A DNA stretch of 64,000 nucleotides from contig JABCPU010000160.1 of assembly GCA_016800925.1 (NCBI GenBank), forward strand, positions 1 through 64,000. Direction: 5' to 3'. Each line of letters starts with the position of its first letter. The stretch's first letter is position 1. Source of the stretch: Suillus spraguei (Eukaryota; Basidiomycota; Agaricomycetes; Boletales; Suillaceae). Shown here one piece after another: positions 49,514 to 62,484 of this stretch. A program made the translations under genes and the position numbers. Under the pieces are notes generated by a model that did no database searches, was not told where the DNA came from, and saw only the letters and a program-made list of their open reading frames with translations.

Positions 49514-50910
49514 CTAATTTTTTGCCTCATCCGAGGCTTCCGGTTCCGTTTCCGGAGTGAGCACAGTAGCGCGGCCTTTGGCAGCGCGCGAAGTGGATTT
49601 GGTGCATTCCCAGGCAGTGTGACCAGGTCCGCCGCAGAACATACAGAGCCTTTTGTCAATACGCCTCTGACGCTCCTGGGTGGTTAGCTTTCTGTCCGCA
49701 CCAACAACGCTAGGAAGATCTGAAACTTTCGGGGCAGAGGAGGTTGTGGAGGATGTGGGTTTATTGGATTTGGGCGTATCGGATCCGGATGAGTTGGAGT
49801 TCGTCCGGTCAGATGTTGACTGCCTGGGAGGATTGGAAGAGGTGGTTCTACTCTCTCGGGTGATTTCGCCCCTCCGTTCCCAGTAACGGGCATCGATGGT
49901 CTGGGCGAGAGTCTTGAACTCCGAAAGGGTAGTGGGCTTACCCATGCGACTAATCTCATCTTTGATTCGGGCTGGAAGTCCATTGTAGAATTGGCGTCGA
50001 TGGTCTGGGCGAGAGTCTTGAACTCCAAAAGGGTAGTGGGCTTACCCATGCGACTAATCTCATCTTTGATTCGGGCTGGAAGTCCATTGTAGAATTGGCG
50101 TCGTAGGGCTCCGTCTCCCCATTCGCGTACTTGGGAGGCAAGTCGCTGGAATTCTACAACGTACTTGTTGATGCGTTGTCCGTCATGCATGTGGAGTTGT
50201 TCTAACTGCATCTCTGCGTCTCCGGAGGGATCGTGTGGTCCGAAATTGGTTTGGAGCTCGAGCATGAACTCGGAGTAGTCATCCATCCAGTCTGGACGGT
50301 TGCTATATCCGTCCGAAAGGAGATCCGGTTCAAACCACTCGAGAGCCATACCCTTAAGGTAGGATTGGGCGAAATTGACTTTAGCACGTCCGGAATGGAA
50401 AGCGCTAGGTTTGCTCTGGAAGTTGAGCTCACATTGGACGAAGAATGCCCGGAGCTTGCGAGGTTCGGACCCATCGAAGGTATCTGGCTCACGGATTTTG
50501 ACTTTGCTATCATCCGAGGTGGGGGTGCGACGGCTACTGCGAGTGAGGTGATTAATGGCTATGGATAGTTGGGCTAGGACCCGGTCCTGAGGACTCAGGT
50601 GGATTTTATCTTCTTCGTCATCCAGGTCCTCGTTGTCCGGATCATCAACTTCATCATCTGGTGGGTTACTGCGTAGCTCATCATCAAAGCAAATGGTCGG
50701 GCGCAAATTGGAGTCTGGGTTATCCGGGTTCCGAGTTGGTGTTATCGGATCCGGTCTGGCTTGACGAGCGGAAATACTTTGACCTATGTCACTCATGCTT
50801 GCGCGGCGTTGAGAGAAACTGGTGAATGTTTGGACGATGGGTGTGGGATCTCGTTGGATCGGACCAAGTCCGGCTCCTCGGAGAGTGTTTTGAGTTTTAT
50901 GGGGAGGCAT
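49514..50910 (-). pseudogene. Gypsy gag with CCHC knuckle, frameshifted by a 104-bp duplication
   Basis: The start at 50910 reads MPPHKTQNTLRGAGLGP. An acidic region (DDEVDDPDNEDLDDEEDK) is followed by the capsid-like domain (FDGSEPRKLRAFFVQCELNF, ALEWFEPDLL). Near 49620 a CCHC zinc knuckle reads CMFCGGPGHTAWEC. A tandem copy of 104 bp (49895-49998 and 49999-50102) shifts the frame between capsid and knuckle. Gag would form the virus-like particle of the element. Confidence 0.88.
49895..50102 (+). repeat. 104-bp tandem duplication in gag
   Basis: Two adjacent copies, each GATGGTCTGGGCGAGAGTCT to GTAGAATTGGCGTC, differ at one base (CTCCGAAAG/CTCCAAAAG). The length is not a multiple of three. 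Confidence 0.95.
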
Positions 50911-50960
50911 GATATGAAATGGTTTAAAAGTTACTCGGAAAGGTTTGAGTTCGAATATAC

Positions 50961-51729
50961 TGTTAAGACTGTACTCAAGGGTAGAGAGATCCGAAGGGCT
51001 TTGGCCTCAGTTCGTGCACTGTGCCCCTTTCTCGAGTAATGCCCCTTATTTCAAGGAGGAGTTATTCGTCCGAAGACCCGGAAGGAGTTGCATGACGGAT
51101 CTGGGTGTCCAAAGGTATCGGATATGGTACGTCCAAAGGTTATTCGGAACGTAAGGAGAGGACAGAGATTAAGGCTAGTTTCGGAACGAGTTCCTAACTA
51201 GAAACTAACAGAGGTAGACTATCCGAAGATAGAGTCAGAGATATAGACTATAGGAATCAATCCTAAGTCTCGGAAGGTGACTTAAAGCGGAAAGTGTCTT
51301 AAGTCCGGAGGAAACAGAATGAGTAGAATCTAAGATGATATTCGAACTAAGGTTCTACGGAGATCTACAAGTGGTTTATATACTGTAAGTATCTAAGATG
51401 GATAATCAGCAAGTCCGGGACCGAGGGCTATGTACGAAGTGTAACAGAAGTCTATTAGTTAATGCACAGCGGATCAGTAAGCATGAATCGAAAATGAACA
51501 CAGGAAATGGATCAGTAACACAGGACGGAAATATAAACAGCCGGAGTACCGGAAGCAGGAGGAATGATGAAAGGAGATAGACGCAGATATACACAAGGGA
51601 GTTAAGGTGCGAGAAGTGAGTTCATTTGGATGGGTGGTCCAGACAGGATCTGTGGACCGGACGGATATGGAAATGATTGGATCTGGTCGGATATGGTCGG
51701 ATCTGAGATTAGAAGTATGGTATATGACA
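50961..51729 (-). mobile_element. LTR, family 2 (5' LTR of the gypsy element)
   Basis: 769 bp, minus orientation, next to gag. It differs from the LTR at 42340 at many positions (for example GTCCGAAGACCCGGAAG against GTCTGAAGATCCAGAAG), while that LTR and the one at 54918 are nearly the same. Confidence 0.9.
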
Positions 51730-52268
51730 TTGTCACAATAACTGTTATAAAGTAGATGCACATATTCTGCTAGTAGATGCTCTGCTTTTCTAGTCCTTTC
51801 TTTGTGTTTCTGGGAGTCTGTCATTGTCATAATGCCTGTTATAAAGTAGAGTTGAGCATCAGAAGGGTCATTTATTATTCCATTTGGTGAAGGTAGAGCA
51901 GGGGAAGTCACTGTTACAAATTCTAGATAAATCAAACGTTCTTGGTGATGTAATCCACCCACATTGCAGGTTCCCCATTCACATCATCAGTGTAAAAAAT
52001 TTCAGGGATGTTAGCATCATAATCATCATAAAAAATTTCAGGGTCTTCTGCGCAAATGAAGTTATGCAAGGCACACAAAGCCAGAGGTATGAGGGCCTGA
52101 ATCTCCATACTGTACTCTGGGGGTATCTGCAATATGTGCCACTGGCACTTCATCACCCCAAATATGCACTCAATTGCATTTTGCAGGGAGGAATGTCAAA
52201 GATTGAAGAGTTCCTTGGCATTTTGTGGGCTTGAACACCTGTCAGTAGCTGTTACAATCATACATACC

Positions 52269-53720
52269 TGTTATGACCATGCAAAACCAGAGATTAGTAA
52301 GAAGTCCTGGTCTTACATGGGGTTGTACCGGAGGGTTGTAAGTCAAAGGGGCTTGGCCTCAGCTCGTACGCTGTGCCCCTTACCCGAGTATGTGCCCTTA
52401 ATTTTGGATGAAGTCCAAGGGAGAGTTCTGGTGGAGTCTGGATGGAGGGTCCAGACGAACTCTAAGGCAGGATAGCTTGACAGAGCTCCAATGGACTTCC
52501 GGATGAGCGCGGGAATGCGCCGGAACTATTTCCGGAAGATAGGGAGTAATGGTAACACTACTGGAACAAGTTCCAAGTCGAACAGATGAAGGATGGTCCG
52601 CTGAACAAAGTCCAGGGCAGGATAGGAGCAGAGCTCCGGAGGGAAAGATGATTCATAGATGTCAGAGGATAGGATAGGATGGATCCGGAGGACTAGGGGT
52701 CCGAAGGTCCGGAGCTCGGACAAGCGGACAAGCGGACAAGCGGACAAGCGGACAAGCGGACAAGCGGACAAGCGGACAAGACAAGGACAACAAGCGGACA
52801 AGCGGACAAGCGGACAAGCGGACAAGCGGACAAGCAGACAAGCGGACAAGCAGACAAGCAGACAAGCGGACAAGCGGATGATCGGATGAGCATAGCTCTG
52901 TGGATCTTAGAGGAAGTGTTGGCTACTAGAGAGGAGTTGGTCCGGATATGGTGTAGAGATAGTATAGACTACTCCGGACAAGGTCCGGAATAGAAACAGA
53001 CAGTATAAGACTACCAACGGTAGAGTCGGAGGTGAAACAGATGATAGACGGAGATGGACGAAGTCCGAAAATATTTATATGACATAGGATCAAAGCTCCG
53101 GCCTAGGGAGTAATCCCATAGGCCTGAGTCGGAAGCTTACAAGGGCCGGAGCCAAAGTGCAAGAACGGAGATGGAGTTATATAGACATAATAACGGGATA
53201 CAGAGTAATCAAAGGAATATACAGAAGTAGGAACAATGAATCAGACTAAGGTCTGCAGGAGTTGTACTACAAGTTTATATACTGTAGGAGCATGCCAGAG
53301 GGTAAGTACGGATAGTCCGAGGCTATGTCTGAAGCATACGGAAACACATTAGTAAGTACAGCGGGACATAAGGCTATGAACTTGGAGATGAAGCTTGTAC
53401 GAAATACTTATCAAGACGGAGGCAGAGATCACTGAGAACCGGAAGCACAGAGATACCCAGAAGCCGGAGACACAGGTATATTCTAAAAGGGGTAATGCGC
53501 AGGTGCACGGGAATAGTTCGGATATGAACTCGGATCGGATATGGACACGGATCGGATATGGACACGGATCGGATATGGACATGGATGGATATGGATTGGA
53601 GTGGATCGGTGGATCGGATATGTGAACTGGATTGGATGGGTGGATCAGATGTGTGTAGGTTGGGTGTCTGGATGTCCATGGATTGGATTTGATCTAGACC
53701 TGAACGTACGGTATATGACA
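52269..53720 (-). mobile_element. Solo LTR, family 1, copy C
   Basis: TGTTATGACCATGCAAAACC to GTACGGTATATGACA, flanked by ATACC (52264-52268 and 53721-53725). Its variable array is ACAAGCGG repeated about 18 times near 52718-52876. Open frames through it are translations of the repeat. Confidence 0.94.
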
Positions 53721-54060
53721 ATACCCCTATACATTTTCCTTTACTTCACGTAATCTCTTTACTTTGTTTACTCTTTGTTGACTTGACTTATGCATTTCAA
53801 CATGCTTGTACAATACTTGCCTTCCTTATTAGGATATGCATTTATGTTCTCATGTCTCATTGGTCCATGCACATATATTGGTGTCACGAATTCCAAATAC
53901 AAATCATTACTCTTTCCTCAATTTCCCTAAAGCGTCTAAACCCAGCGCTAAGACAAACACAAACTCCATTGAAATCCCTATAACCGCTTCTATAACCGAA
54001 CTTCCTGATGAAGATGAAGAGATCTTTTATGATGCTATCGGATAAGATAAGATAAGATAG

Positions 54061-54357
54061 TGTCACGTGATCTTAGAACCTTCTAGAATATGATGTCATA
54101 ACAATGTCACAATCATCACATCGTACGATTCTCATTTCTATTTTATGATTGGCTAGTAGTTTCAAACTCAGTTTATATCTCAGTTTCAATATGTGTATAT
54201 AGTTAGCTAGTTTCGCTGTAGTAGTTCTTTAGTTCAAACCTCTTGTATCTACACTTGTAGCAATCCAAGACGTCCTTGCTCCTCTTTCTCTTTGTGACAA
54301 CCTTAGTTTGAGTCCTAGTCCCTGCCCTAGCGTTAATTCGTTTTGTGGGTTGTGACA
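54061..54357 (+). mobile_element. Possible 297-bp LTR or remnant of another element
   Basis: The segment is bounded by TGTCAC and GTGACA and is preceded by a short coding-like tail (ELPDEDEEIFYDAIG then stop) and GATAAGATAAGATAAGATAG. This could be a copia-like 3' end. Flanking bases GATAG and ATTGG do not match, so a target duplication is lacking. Confidence 0.3.
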
Positions 54358-54917
54358 ATTGGCTTATTTAAGCACGCTGTACTACTACTAGATTCCTTAC
54401 TTTAATCTTACTGGGTTTTACCTTGAATTCCGTTCGCTAAGGCCTCCAACCTTAGTCATCTGAATCATCTCTAAGTCTAAGCACTCCTTAGCCTTGATCT
54501 CTATTCTTGATACCTTCAAGATGTGTCTCTTAGGCAGAAGTCTCATTCCTTCGAACATTACAGAACTTCCCAGAAAACATTAGGTGTCTTTGCACTGTTG
54601 CTGGTGATGCCATCCCAGTTCGTAACAGTAGCTAGAATAAATTGAGAACATGAAAACTTATGAATTGTCCACCAAACATCACTCTTTGAGGTGATAACGT
54701 ACACCCTGATAGGGGACGAGTAACACATCGTAAGTACCAAAGCCTGTGTCCGTGAGGAGGTATCTACCTTTGGGAATGTTCCATAGATAAAGCGAAAGTC
54801 AAAGTTGCATATAAATAAACAATTTTGGGATATGTATCCATTGTGGTTATGCATGTATGCATGATCAATGAGTGTGGCAAACATGTGGATATGGATATGT
54901 GTCCCATCGACAGCACC

Positions 54918-55690
54918 TGTTAAGACCGTACTCAAAGGTAGAGAGATCCGAAGGGCTTTGGCCTCAGTTCATGCACTGTGCCCCTTTCCCGAGTAATGCC
55001 CCTTATTTCAGGGAGAAGTTATATGTCCGAAGATCCAGAAGGAGTTGCGTGATGGATCTGGATGTCTGAAGGTATCGGATATGATACGTCTGAAGGTTAT
55101 CCGGAATGTAGGAATAGAACGAAGATTAAGACTAGCTTCGGAATGAGTTCCTAACTAGAAACTAACAGAGATAGACTATCCGAAGATAGAGTCAGAGATA
55201 TAGACTATAGGAATCAATCCCAAGTCTCAGAAGATGACTTAGAGCGGAAAGTGACTTAAGTCCGGAGGAAGCAGAATGAGCAGAATCTAAGATGATATTC
55301 GAACTAAGGTTCTATGGAGATCTACAAGTGGTTTATATACTGTAAGTATCTAAGACGGATAATCAACAAGTCTGGGACCGAGGGCTATGTACAAAGTGTA
55401 ACAGAAGTCTATTAGTTAATGCACAGTGGATCAGTAAGCATGAATCGGAAATGAACACAGGTAACGGATCAGTGACACAGGACGGAAATATACACAGCCG
55501 GAATACCAGAAACAGGAGGAATGACGAAAGGAGATAGACGCAGATATATGTACACAAGGGAGTTAAGGTGCGAGAAGTGAGCACATTCGGATGGGTGATC
55601 CAGACAGGATCTGTGGACCAGACAGAAATGGAATCGTTCGGATCTGATCGGATATGGTTGGATCTGGGATTAGAAGTATGGTATATGACA
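54918..55690 (-). mobile_element. Solo LTR, family 2, copy D
   Basis: 773 bp, same family as the gypsy LTRs, flanked by GCACC (54913-54917 and 55691-55695). It interrupts the Harbinger transposase. Confidence 0.94.
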
Positions 55691-55742
55691 GCACCAATGC
55701 ACTTGTCAAACTGATGAAAGCAATGGTCATTAGCAATGGACA

Positions 55743-56305
55743 TTGGCTGCAGTTTTGGAAGGGGTTTCTGGATAGAGGCACTGGTCGGGGTGTCCATGCG
55801 AATATCTGAGCAGGGTATAGATGTGGTCCATCAGGAAATTCACACATTCCTTAACATGCTTAATCAGCTTAACTCACTTATCTCAAAACTTGTTTGCTCT
55901 CTCTCACATCATTCACCTGGCATATCTTATATTTTTTGAGTGCGAAATACAATAAAACATGTATATTAATATATCTCAACTTTTTTTTTCTGAATTCATT
56001 CACATTGAAATTTTGGACAAGTAGATTCAATTTCACCAAGGCAGTTAAGTGTAAATAAGTCCGCATAAGGGCACGTCAAGGAATGTGTGAATTTCCTGAT
56101 GTCGAAATGTGCATTGTGATCTATAAATTTATATGTCAAACCATGAATAAACAGCGCGTGCACACCTTACAGGTGATTGAACTGAAGGCTCCGCTTGCGT
56201 AGTATTAAGAATAGTACTAGGAAACATTAGGTTTGCGCTTGGAGTCGCATCCCAGGCAATTGTGATTACTGAGGTAGTGTCCCAAAACAAGATCATGACA
56301 TTGAT
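55743..56305 (+). repeat. Displaced copy of 12918-13205, with MITE insertion
   Basis: Matches 12918-13003 and 13004-13205 with two substitutions, interrupted by 275 bp. Its right end overlaps the start of inverted arm 2 by four bases (TGAT, 56302-56305). Confidence 0.95.
55829..56101. mobile_element. 273-bp MITE with long terminal inverted repeats
   Basis: Terminal inverted repeats are perfect for 24 bp, beginning CATCAGGAAATTCACACATT, and extend to about 31 bp with two mismatches. The interior is AT-rich and non-coding. Comparison with the empty site at 13003/13004 shows TC repeated on both sides (or GTC, if the terminal C is excluded from the element). The superfamily is not assigned. Confidence 0.93.
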
Positions 56306-56690
56306 ATGGTATTGGTCTCACTGCAATGTTTGTGTTCACGTACTCACGACCGCATCTACTTACATTCCTGCAATTCACTATCGTCCATGCATCAATAATC
56401 ACATATTTTCTGCCTCACAAACTGTATCCCAAGTCCCCATCATTGCTCCAATATATATCTATATCCAAAGATTTTCGTGTGCCGAGGCTTCTCAATCCCT
56501 CACCATCATTGGCAACAGAAATCGACTCGCACATCTCATGCACATCAATAACAGACAAATCTATGGAACAACAATGCCCCTTAATAGAGATACGTATGCA
56601 TGATAAAGTTTCCAACGCTACGAAGACTTTAAAAAAAGGCCGCCACCAGTTAGGTTTGACGATGGACCGGGAAGCACCGGCTGTAGTACC

Positions 56691-58722
56691 TCAGATCGAC
56701 ACGGTCTTGATAGGTTGCCAACTGCCCGGACCGAATCCTCTAGGTCCCAATGCCGCGTCAACAACATGCATCATCACGAGGACGTTCTCATCCTCCCACT
56801 TCTTACCCACAAGCTGAACACCAACGGGTATGCCCTCCATCGCTTTGGGATCGTAAACAGGATTCTTGCCCAAGTACATACGGGTCTCGAACATTTTCGA
56901 TCGGCCTGAGGCGCCTACTACAAAATCTGTTGACAGGTTGTCGGTATCTGGATTGACGCGCATCACTGGTATGGTGCCGACAGGAGAGTCGATAACGTTG
57001 TACGTAATGGTAGCGGCTGCGAGCACGGACAAGTATGTCGCACCCCTGGAGATTATGAGCTTCACAACCGAGAAGGAAGGTGCGAAAACTTACCCGTGAG
57101 GTATCACTGGAAGGGACTGCACAGGTGCGATGATTCCATCGAAACCGTATTTGTCCCATACCTGGGGGGTATTAACAAAGGAAAGTCCCTGAATGTCAAT
57201 ACGCTTATCTGTTCATACCACGCAGCGGCAACCTTATTCCGTTGGTCAGTGAAATCCGTGAATTCCAAAACAGACTTCTCCCGTGCCAACGAGAAGAAAC
57301 GCGGGAAGAGGGAGTCGCCCAAGAACGTCTTGGCGATCCAACAAGCCAGCTTACGAACGAAGGACAGTAATCTGGGACCCAAGGTGACCAAGAATAAACT
57401 GTCCTCCTGCAAGTCGGGTTGTGTGAGATATAGACGGCATATCTTTAAAAACTTGCCATAGGGTCTGAATCAAGATGTGACAGCATCTTCTTATAACCGT
57501 CGGATGATGCGAGTCCCAGGAACACCTCCATCGCACTTGCGTCTTGATAAATTGTCAGGACGGAGAATGAGGAGAGGTATAGAAAGCGTACTCAAAGGAG
57601 ATGTAAACTCAATACATTCATGTCCCTGCTTCCTGAGTGCTGAGACTGTCTCCAGTACTGCTCGTTTGCATGCAGGTGACGATTCCATCATGCCATCTAT
57701 AAGGAACCTATAAGCAGCAAATCACGACGTTTCACATATATCATAGTACCTGACAGGTAATAGCCAAAGCGAAGCTTGGAAGGGAGCTCGACAGCGTGGT
57801 ACGGCATGGGAACATTCTGGTGAGACGAGTCCTTTTTGGCCAAAGATAGTTTTGCAGAACAATTCACAGTCCTGAACAGACCTAGAAAATAGTCAAGAAT
57901 GAGCCAAGTGATGCAGGTAGCGACTAACCGCGCTAATGACCCATGAGAAGATCGAATTACTTCGAATCCAGGCCGGACGGCTGTAAGACAAAGCCAGTTA
58001 TTGTCTTAGTTGGAAGAATCGAGAACATCACCTTCCTTGTGTACCAATAGAACTAACACGTTCAGCCGTTGGCTTCAAAGAGTACACACCGCAATACGAT
58101 GCTGGGATGCGCAAGCTTCCTCCGATATCAGAACCGATGCCCAAGGCGGATCCATCCATGGCAAGCAAAGCTCCCTCTAGTGCCAGACGTTGTTATTTAC
58201 TAAGATATTCACAAGCATATGACGAACCTCCACCAGAGCTGCCTCCGCATGTATACTTGTTGTTCCATGGGTTTGTCGTGCGACCCCAGAGAGGATTAGA
58301 GCATTCGAACGCGAGCATTGTCTGCGGTACATTGGTCTTCACGAAGATGATGGCACCAGCAGCTCTGAGTTGAGCAACGACCTACAAGTAATGATAGAGA
58401 GAATGGGTGAATGTGATAATAAGGACATGCGCAAGCGTCTTTTTTGCCTGGGTTGTTGGCCCATGCTGTGAACCCAATGGTCGCGTCGTATCCCTCGATC
58501 TGGTCTACAGCAAAGTTCAAAAACGTATCGGTCGCACATGGAGCGATGTACAATTATCTTTGACGCTGACTGGAACACCATGAAAAGGTCCCCGCAGTGT
58601 CTTTGTGCTCGCAAACTCTGCATCAAGCTCCTTTGCTTGCTTTCGGGCGTCCTCATATAGGACTGTGAAAGGTGGACTTCGGAAGACGTCCATTCTCCTT
58701 TAGCTATCCTTCGCACAATTTC
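56691..58722 (-). pseudogene. Fungal amidase, 5' truncated (arm 2)
   Basis: Mirror copy of 34795-36826 with the same exon pieces, the same signature ([18 protein letters not shown]) and the same missing start. No difference from arm 1 was found in the segments compared. It is read from 58722 down to the stop at 56691. Confidence 0.8.
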
Positions 58723-58736
58723 ACTAGCTACAGAGG

Positions 58737-60266
<1,530 letters not shown>

Positions 60267-60270
<4 letters not shown>

Positions 60271-61479
60271 ATAAGTCGACCGCTCGACCAGCCTTGATAT
60301 GTAGGTGTTTGCTTGATCCAACTAATCAGTTCGTCCCGCCGCACCTTCATACCTTGATCTGCCGACTGAACTTTTGTCTTCTTCCCATCTACGAATTCCC
60401 ACTTTTGCTCTTTAACAGTCACCAAACCTTCCTTGAGCTCATAACCGCCCAAAATCACAGCAAAAGGAACTTCATCCTTTTCACCAGCCATGAACTGCGC
60501 AGTGAGCTTCAGTTTCCTCTTTGCGAGGAAGTCAGTCTGAAAAAAAAGAGTTAATACATGGATTGGAAAACGACAATTTGACTAACCTTTATGCCTGCTT
60601 CCCTGAGTTCCTGCACGAGTGCAATCCGCTCTTCCAACAAGCCATCACCAGCAGCCAACACGTATACCATGGTCTCTTTACTCCGCATCCTCTTCTCGAC
60701 CCACTTTGGCCACACAATTGCAAAGATACGGTCAAGACCAATACTGACCCCAATACACGGGAGCCCTGGTGCCTTCTTCCCTTCAGCAGCGGCAGCGGCA
60801 GTGAACATACCAACCAGGTTATCGTACCGGCCACCAGCAGCAATGGACCCGACACCAACCTGCGATTCATCCACTCCATCCTCTTCGTTATCATCAGCTC
60901 TGGCTTTTTTCGAGGGTTTCGGTTTTGGGGGGGCTGGGGCTGGGGACTCTGTTGCATTTGCGGAAAGAGCTGGTGGTGCTGATGCTTCGACGATCGCTTC
61001 ATAGATGATGCCTGTATAATAGTCTAGACCACGGGCGAGAGACATATCGAACGAGATCTATGCATACATTAATATATATCATGTTCTAATTCACGGAAAG
61101 CGAGCTTACTTTGTCGAGCACTTTATATGCTCATAGGAGAGTAAAGAGAATATCCATGTCTGAAATGCCCTGCTTCGCGCTCGGGTTTGCCATGAGAGTG
61201 GCATCCGCTTTCAAAAGATCGAGTAGCGATGGACCACCTGTATAACAAATGAGATGAGATACTTGGCTTTGCATAAAATCAAGGCTGCCTACCTTTGTGC
61301 TTGACATACTCTCCAATCTTATCAGCGACATCTGGAGAAAGGCCTTTCTCTTCCGTCATTTCTTTCTTTACTTCTAGCCAGAGAAGCTGCACGCAATTAG
61401 AACCAGCATCGAAAATGCATCTCTATCGACCAACCTTGTCCAACTTGTCTACAGCAGAGGATATTGATCGAATCTTGTC
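60267..61479 (-). pseudogene. Histidyl-tRNA synthetase, 3' half (arm 2)
   Basis: Mirror copy of 32038-33250 with the same start inside the catalytic domain (DKIRSISSAVDKLDK), the same TGA after LFTLL (61133-61131) and the same C-terminus overlapping SEC23 sequence. Confidence 0.9.
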
Positions 61480-61591
61480 CTGTGGACCGCAAGAACGACC
61501 TCAAGCTGGAAAAGTACATAGGATGAGGCCAGAATCACGACTGTGAAGGCAGCATACTGTAGTGTTAAGCGCGTCGCAACCCATGAAAAAA

Positions 61592-62211
61592 AGGTTAGAT
61601 ATATATGCGCGTCAGGAAACGCGCATGCAGACCATGATTCAACATTTCTCCCAAAGGACCAGCCATTCCCGTTCTCCGTGCCTGCTTGCTGCACTTGGAT
61701 AAGCATGGATATAGACCGGTGGTAAGGTATCTACTCACCCGTCCACTGCGTCTAGACTTTGTTACATGAACAACCCAATCGCCCATCTAAGTTTCGAGGG
61801 TCAGCGTGACACAAGCTTGACACAAACAATAGAATGCGCGCACGTGAAGTAGATCCACTGAGGAGGCCCGACTGCTCCATCTTTCTCCGTCAAATAAAGT
61901 GGGTCGTAATATAGTAGCGTGATGACATTGAAAGCGACAATACACAGGCCAAGCAAGGTTATCTGAACAAGTTTGACTGACGCCAAGAACTAAGTGGTAA
62001 TAACATACGGTATTTGGGGCGATGGTGAGTGGAAAGAGCTTGATGAACCAATTCCAATATAGCGTAAGGAGATAACGCGAAACCAAAGATCTTATTTTCA
62101 AAGTTCAGTATGACAGCAAAAGAACACTCAATGGAACAGTACCCACTCATCTACACCTTTATAGGAATACTTTTTGAGGTTTTTGAGTGCTGGCAGTGAG
62201 AGGTAACCCAT
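61592..62211 (-). pseudogene. Choline/ethanolamine phosphotransferase, 5' fragment (arm 2)
   Basis: Mirror copy of 31306-31925 with the same internal stop before QSLDAVDG and the same N and H in place of the motif aspartates. The DNA just upstream (62212-62484) contains the three substitutions seen between the arms. Confidence 0.82.
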
Positions 62212-62484
62212 AGAAAAAATCCCACTCTGCCACATAAAATTATGTATTATGGTGTGTGCAGCAATAGTGCAACAAGGACTACATGCGCTAGTGACGAGTA
62301 CAGAGCATTACGACGTGTGCGAGTAGTAGCCATAGTATGGACCGGGCGCTGCTTGTAATTCTCGTTTGCTAAACACAAAGTCAACGCGTGAAACGAGGAA
62401 GCAGTCTATAGCCTGAATGTTGTGTTTGCGAAACGCGTCGATTATGTACCGTAGATAAGACCAGGTATGTAAGGTGCAAAGTAG

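Larger units (their letters stand above)
43113..50960 (-). mobile_element. Ty3/gypsy chromodomain retrotransposon, internal region
   Basis: Read on the minus strand the order is gag, zinc knuckle, protease-like, reverse transcriptase, RNase H, integrase and chromodomain, the Ty3/gypsy order. It carries a solo LTR insertion (46371-47708), a 104-bp duplication in gag and several nonsense codons, so it is not autonomous. An antisense gene sits near its 3' end. Confidence 0.93.
51730..55742 (-). pseudogene. PIF/Harbinger-type transposase pseudogene, split by two solo LTRs
   Basis: Pieces on the minus strand: 55742-55691 (HCFHQFDKCIGAV), 54917 downward (VDGTHIHIHMFATLIDHAYM, then YISQNCLFICNFDFRFIYG; a shifted frame near 54770-54700 reads LLVPYQGVR), and 52268-51933 (IECIFGVMKCQWHILQIPPE, LALCALHNFICAEDPE). 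These match the DDE nuclease domain of Harbinger-like elements. Solo LTR D sits exactly in the GAVDGTHI motif that carries a catalytic Asp; solo LTR C separates the C-terminal part. DNA at 53721-54560 does not look like Harbinger and may be a further insertion. Confidence 0.78.

Noticed and set aside
42340..51729. One simple full-length gypsy insertion
   Set aside because: LTRs are too different, one is closer to another locus, and the outside 5-bp flanks and flanking elements do not match.
52526..52893. Cys/Leu-rich ORFs (SACPLVRLSACPLVRL)
   Set aside because: They are translations of the ACAAGCGG array in solo LTR C and have no independent coding support.
54061..54357. Confident solo LTR of a third family
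   Set aside because: Ends TGTCAC/GTGACA are suggestive, but flanks GATAG and ATTGG are not a duplication, and no second copy is in the window.
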